From: Planctomycetaceae bacterium
Lineage (GTDB): Bacteria > Planctomycetota > Planctomycetia > Pirellulales > Thermoguttaceae
Direction of reading: 5' to 3'
Length of the DNA: 9,964 nt
Assembly: GCA_031254675.1 (NCBI GenBank)
Contig: JAIRTV010000432.1
Location: 1 to 9,964, forward strand
The position numbers were made by a program, and so were the translations under genes. The notes under the pieces were generated by a model. It saw only the letters and a program-made list of their open reading frames with translations. It had not been told where the DNA came from and ran no database searches. Positions 6,035 to 9,964 of the stretch are shown piece after piece; position 1 is the first letter of the stretch, and each line of letters opens with the position of its first letter.

Positions 6035-6196
6035 AATACAACAAAACCATTAGCATAAAATTATTAAAGAATAATGGCAGATTTTAGAGGATTGATCAAT
6101 GATTTTCAATCCATAATTTAGATAATAAACCTTTTTCCAACTTAATATGACAAAACAAGCACAATTTAAACAATCATTTTCTCAAAGAATCAATTA

Positions 6197-6260
6197 ACAC
6201 GGAAAACACAAAAGATCCAGAAAAATAAAAAAATTCCGTGTTTTCCGTGTATTCTGTGTT
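6197..6260. repeat. 13-bp inverted repeat with tandem TTCCGTGTT units
   Basis: ACACGGAAAACAC (6197-6209) is exactly inverted as GTGTTTTCCGTGT (6238-6250). The right side consists of three 9-base tandem units: TTCCGTGTT (6234-6242), TTCCGTGTA (6243-6251) and TTCTGTGTT (6252-6260). The intervening A-rich segment would form the loop. Similar CCGTGTTTTCCGTGT-type strings occur as dispersed intergenic repeats in several bacterial genomes, from general recollection; the function is not known. Confidence 0.6.
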
Positions 6261-6318
6261 CAAATAAAATCATCGCAAAACTAAAGTATTGAAGTAAAAT
6301 ACCTTGTGTTAGGGAAAG

Positions 6319-6336
6319 TTAAAGAAAAGGTCTAAT
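6319..6336 (-). repeat. 18-bp sequence, inverse copy of 2061-2078
   Basis: TTAAAGAAAAGGTCTAAT is the exact reverse complement of 2061-2078. The flanks do not align, so the shared unit is limited to 18 bases. Confidence 0.55.
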
Positions 6337-6481
6337 AACAACAAATTGTAGAGTTACGATTTACTTCTTTTACCGAAATTTGTCTTGCGTTTAACTGTTT
6401 CATGTTGTTACGTTATTTCGTTACGTTCTCGCCGACCATGTTTTAGCGGCGTCAGGAACTGTTTCGGGAACTGTTGTTGTC

Positions 6482-6510
6482 TTGACATTCATTATCGAGC
6501 AGATTATATT
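6482..6510 (+). promoter_or_regulatory. Near-consensus sigma70 promoter for the HD-GYP/kinase operon
   Basis: TTGACA (6482-6487) is a perfect -35 hexamer and TATATT (6505-6510) is a near-consensus -10, with a 17-base spacer. It predicts transcription from about 6517 and a leader of about 100 bases before ATG 6620. The TTG of the longest in-frame extension is part of this -35 box, which argues against that start. Direct repeats GGAACTGTT at 6455 and 6467 lie just upstream and may be an activator site. Confidence 0.7.
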
Positions 6511-6619
6511 ATCGAACAGTTTGTTGCGTGAGACTCTTTTTCTTCATGGTTTCAGCCGCAGCAACCAAAGTATCCAACACAACATCAACTCAAACTCTCA
6601 ACAGGATACTGAAATTATT

Positions 6620-7714
6620 ATGGAAAATGAATTAAAAAAAATTCTTCTGGCGGATGACGATTTTACAAATTTAGTTAACGCGAAAAATGTTTTAGGAAAA
6701 CATTTTGAAGTGTTTACTGTTCCCTCAGGAGAAAAACTATTCAAAATACTTGACAATATTACGCCGGATATCATTCTTCTCGACATCGAAATGCCGGAAA
6801 TGAATGGTTACGAAGTAATGAAAATACTAAAAAATAACCCCAAAACCGCCAACATTCCCGTCATCTTTCTAACAGCAAGAATTGATATCGGAAGCGAATT
6901 GGAAGGTTTGACATTGGGGGCGGTTGATTATATTGCCAAACCTTTTGCTCCTTCCCTTCTTCTAAAACGGGTTGAAAATCATTTATTGACAGCATCACAG
7001 AAACGTTTGCTTCAAGTTCAAAACAGACAGATTTCAGATTACAACATCAATCTGCATCGAATGGTTGAAGCCAAAACCCAAACCGTACGCGAATTACAAA
7101 ACGCTATTTTTGATATTTTGGCGGAAGTAGTAGAATACCGCGACGACGCAACCGGCGGTCATATCTATCGAACACAACAATATTTCCGCATTCTAACCGA
7201 AGAACTTCAGAAGAATCGGATTTATCAGAATGAAATTGCCGAATGGGATTTGCCGTTGTTGGTTCTTTCTTCCCAACTTCACGATATTGGTAAAATCGCT
7301 ATTTCCGATACAATCCTGCTAAAACCGGCAAAACTCACACGAGAAGAATTTGAAACAATGCAAAAGCATACGGTTATCGGCGGAGAAATTATCGAACGGA
7401 TTGAAAAGAATACAACCGATCATCTGTTTATTCGGTACGCCAAGTCAATGGCACTCACCCACCATGAAAAATGGGACGGTTCCGGTTATCCTCACAAATT
7501 GTCGGGAACCGATATTCCGCTTCAAGGGCGATTGATGGCGGTGGTGGATGTGTACGATGCGTTGGTTTCCAAACGACCTTATAAAAAACCGTTCACTCAC
7601 GAAGAATCCGTCCAAATCATCTGCAAAGGAAACGGAAAACATTTCGATCCGTCAATTATCAACGTTTTTTGTTCCGTTGCGGACAAAATGAAAGAAGCCG
7701 TCCAAAAAGAATAA
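6620..7714 (+). CDS. Response regulator with REC and HD-GYP domains (cyclic-di-GMP phosphodiesterase)
   Basis: A 364-residue RpfG-type regulator. The receiver domain (about 5-125) has the acidic pocket LLADDDF (Asp12-14), phospho-acceptor Asp55 in IILLDIEMPEMNG, Thr85 and Lys107 (IAKPF). A helical linker (about 125-165) leads to an HD-GYP domain (about 165-355) with EYRDDATGGH (172-181), the catalytic His-Asp pair in LHDIGKIAI (221-222), His250, HHEKWDGSGYP (281-291, GYP at 289-291) and DVYDAL. All metal ligands typical of an active phosphodiesterase are present. It would hydrolyse cyclic di-GMP when phosphorylated, lowering the signal that favours biofilm. ATG 6620 is chosen because the receiver begins four residues later and a strong promoter overlaps the in-frame upstream TTG; AGGA lies 13 bases upstream. 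The histidine kinase 81 bases downstream is co-directional with no terminator between, so it is likely the cognate partner. Confidence 0.93.
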   Translation: MENELKKILLADDDFTNLVNAKNVLGKHFEVFTVPSGEKLFKILDNITPDIILLDIEMPEMNGYEVMKILKNNPKTANIPVIFLTARIDIGSELEGLTLGAVDYIAKPFAPSLLLKRVENHLLTASQKRLLQVQNRQISDYNINLHRMVEAKTQTVRELQNAIFDILAEVVEYRDDATGGHIYRTQQYFRILTEELQKNRIYQNEIAEWDLPLLVLSSQLHDIGKIAISDTILLKPAKLTREEFETMQKHTVIGGEIIERIEKNTTDHLFIRYAKSMALTHHEKWDGSGYPHKLSGTDIPLQGRLMAVVDVYDALVSKRPYKKPFTHEESVQIICKGNGKHFDPSIINVFCSVADKMKEAVQKE

Positions 7715-7785
7715 ACGTCAACATCAGTTGCGGTTTTTCATCGTTTTCAGTCATTCATTAAAATCAACAAAATCAATTACTTTTT

Positions 7786-7790
7786 AGGTG
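7786..7790 (+). promoter_or_regulatory. Ribosome binding site of the histidine kinase
   Basis: AGGTG lies five bases before ATG 7796, an ideal spacing. It fixes the kinase start at 7796 and shows that the poly-G run directly after it lies within the translated region. Confidence 0.65.
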
Positions 7791-7795
7791 TTAAA

Positions 7796-9964
7796 ATGGA
7801 TAATTCAGGTAATAGGGGGGGGGGGGGACATTAAGTGTAGAACTATTCGAAATCGGCGTTATTGCCGGTTTGGTGGGAATTTTCCTGTGGCTTCTCTTGT
7901 CAAAGCACAAAAATATTCAAACGTTTTTCGGTTCTAAAAATGTTTATTACCAACAAATTCTTTTTGTTGTTGCGTCTTTCACGATGATGATTGCCGTCAG
8001 TTATTGGCAGGTTAAATCTCTTATTTTCGATCAAATTCATATCAATAGCCAACAAACATTGGATTTGATTGACATGCAGATTCAATCAATGTTTTACACG
8101 ATGGAAACGACTTTGTCCGACATTGCGTTTACTACCGAATATCTTATCAATAAAAATACGCCGCCGAACGAGATTCAACAATTTTTGCACAATGTCGCCG
8201 ATCAATTTCAAGACCGCCGATACAATAATTTTCTTATTATCAATGGTCTTTTCGGCGAAGTTAATGGTCGGCAAATGGATGGAACACGTTGGACAGTTCC
8301 TGAAACTTATCAGATGAAAGAACGTCCCTGGTATATTGAAACGGTTAAACGTCAAGGCAAAATTCATTACACTGCTCCCTATTTGTCGCAACAGACCGGA
8401 AGATTAACAATTACCATCTCAAAACAATTACGAACTTCTCAAGGTAAACATTGCGGTGTGCTTTGTATTGATTTTGATATGAAAGCGATGGCGGAATTTA
8501 TTGCAAAGCTTCAGGTTACCGATGGAAGTTATGTTGTTCTCATTGACGCCGAAGGGCATATTCTGGCGCACCGCAATCTCCAGTTATTGGGCAAGAGTAT
8601 TGCCGATATTAGCCAAAGCGGTCAACAAATTTATTCCATACTTCAATCGACTAATCCAAACCAAAATATATCTTCACCTTTTGGTCTTTTCGATGCTTAC
8701 GGTAACAAAAGTATCTGTTATGTGCAACGAATGCCTAATGGTTGGTATATTTCTTCATTAACGCATGTCGAGGAGTTTTATTCTCATATTTACCGTGTCG
8801 GAATTATTCTTGCTCTTTTGGGAATAATATTTATGTCCGTTCTTTCTCTTCTTTTAACGCGGCTCTATTGGGACAAAGAAATTTCCGAACGCCGCAGTCA
8901 GAGTAAATCGTCGTTTCTTGCCAAAATGAGTCATGAAATTCGGACGCCGATGAACACCATTATTGGTATGTCGGAACTGATTTTTCGGGAGAAAGATAAA
9001 TTATCTCCTACGGCTTATTCTTACATTATTGGTATTAAACGGGCAGGTTATCATCTGTTGACCATTATCAACAATATTCTCGATCTGTCAAAAATTGAAT
9101 CCGGTAAATTGGAAGTAATTAACACGCAATATATTTTTTCCGGTTTGATTGACGATGTTCTTGAGATTATTCAAACGAAAGTTCGCGAAAAATCGTTGCA
9201 ACTTGTTATCTATATCGACAGTCGTTTACCGGAATATCTTTTTGGCGATAAACTTCATCTTCAGGCAATTCTTCTCAATCTCTTGAACAACGCCATCAAA
9301 TATACTCGTGAAGGATCGGTGATTTTTTCTATTGCCGGCAAGAAAGGGGAAAATCGTATGATTTGGTTGATTATTAAAATCACCGATACGGGAATCGGTA
9401 TTAAAGAACAAGATAAATCCAGACTTTTTTCCGATTTTGTTCAGGTTGATTCTACCGTCAATAGGAATGTGGAAGGTACTGGTTTGGGTTTGGCGATTGT
9501 TTGGAATCTGGTCAAAATATTGGGCGGAACAATTGAAGTTGAAAGCGAATACCAAAAAGGCAGCACTTTTACCGTAATGTTGCCAATGACTTATGAAAAA
9601 GAAACACCTTATGCCGTGGTGTCCGAACCGGAAAAACACACTGTCCTCATCTATGAACCGCGTCTTCTTTATCGGGATACGCTCATTTGGATTCTCGATA
9701 ATCTTGGCGTGCAGTATCAAGTTGTTTCGGGAGTTTCCGAGTTTAATGAAATATTACAACGCCAAAAGTTTACTTTTATCTTTTTGGCATCCTTTGTTTA
9801 TGATGCGGTTAAAAAAGTTTTGGAACATCAGATAATCGGAACGCAAACCGTTTTATTTTATGAAGATCCGATCCAAACGTTGTTGCCGAATGTTCGGTCG
9901 ATTATGTTGCCGGTTCACTCCTTGCGGATTGCCAAACTGTTGAACAATGTTTACGTAACGGATT
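7796..9964 (+). CDS. Hybrid sensor histidine kinase with dCache sensor; frame broken by poly-G; 3' end beyond window
   Basis: Translation from ATG 7796 (MDNSGN...) enters a run of 13 G and stops at TAA 7832-7834. From 7828 another frame is open to the window edge and encodes a membrane kinase. In order: two hydrophobic helices (about 7840-7900 and 7957-8011), a dCache extracytoplasmic sensor (about 8030-8760) with ERPWY and the TGRLTITISKQL strand, a third membrane helix (about 8800-8862), HisKA with KMSHEIRTPMN (His codon 8932-8934), and HATPase_c with the N box NLLNNAIKY (9277 onward), DTGIGI (9385) and GTGLGLAIV (9475). A degenerate receiver-like domain starts near 9625. A tract of 11 or 14 G would join the start to this frame. 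The frame with 13 G has TAG at 7813-7815 and no good later start. The kinase sits 81 bases after the HD-GYP regulator, its probable phosphorylation target. Confidence 0.85.
7815..7827 (+). repeat. Homopolymer of 13 G (candidate phase-variation tract)
   Basis: An uninterrupted run of 13 G begins 19 bases after the kinase start codon. The residues before and after the run fit an in-frame junction only if the run is 11 or 14 long. The surroundings are AT-rich, so such a run is unlikely by chance. Confidence 0.9.

Larger units (their letters stand above)
6035..6619. other. Divergent intergenic region between the M50 fusion gene and the HD-GYP regulator
   Basis: The 585 bases contain an AT-rich leader for the minus-strand gene, a 13-bp inverted repeat with 9-bp tandem units (6197-6260), an 18-bp sequence shared with 2061-2078, direct repeats TTACGTT (6408-6414, 6421-6427) and GGAACTGTT (6455-6463, 6467-6475), and a near-consensus promoter at 6482-6510. 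The in-frame extension upstream of the regulator's ATG covers this promoter and is unlikely to be translated. No tRNA or small gene was recognised. Confidence 0.6.

Noticed and set aside
6482..6619. In-frame extension of the HD-GYP regulator from TTG 6482
   Set aside because: The TTG is part of a consensus -35 box, and the receiver domain begins right after ATG 6620.

Overview
The window looks like chromosomal DNA of a planctomycete-type (PVC group) bacterium of moderate to low GC. The main evidence is a truncated DUF1559-type protein tail at the left edge (the HPGG...F-DGS ending that is abundant in Planctomycetota), the fused PqqD-like/M50/HlyD-like membrane protein that I know mainly from that phylum, and weak or absent Shine-Dalgarno sites before several clear genes. 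The assignment is an inference from gene content; no rRNA or tRNA is visible.

Left half (1-3460), all on the plus strand: the 3' end of a DUF1559 gene, an intergenic stretch with a possible inverted-repeat element, a bacterioferritin-like gene followed by a hairpin, a lysophospholipid-acyltransferase-like DUF374 gene, and dnaN (beta sliding clamp). dnaN has a good sigma70-type promoter upstream and an intrinsic terminator downstream. These are housekeeping or stress genes and do not form an obvious functional operon.

Middle (3460-6040): an intergenic block packed with nested inverted repeats separates dnaN from a convergent minus-strand gene of 749 codons. That gene encodes a PqqD-like winged-helix domain, an intramembrane M50 zinc metalloprotease core and a HlyD-type adaptor domain in one polypeptide.

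Right half (6040-9964): a 585-bp divergent intergenic region holds short repeats and a near-consensus promoter. It drives a two-component/cyclic-di-GMP module: a REC + HD-GYP response regulator (RpfG type), and 81 bp later a hybrid histidine kinase with a dCache sensor that runs off the right edge. The kinase is interrupted just after its start codon by a run of 13 G that puts the start out of frame with the rest. It is either a phase-variable switch, a broken gene or a homopolymer sequencing error.

A family of small intergenic palindromes with the core TTTCGCCGAA occurs in the gaps of the left half (about 212, 1101, 2118, 3531, 3556 and, inverted, 3736). Two copies carry different basal stem sequences that are both perfectly self-complementary, so the hairpin seems to be what is conserved. 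The most interesting points are the poly-G switch in the signalling operon, this covarying palindrome family, and the orphan PqqD-M50-HlyD fusion.
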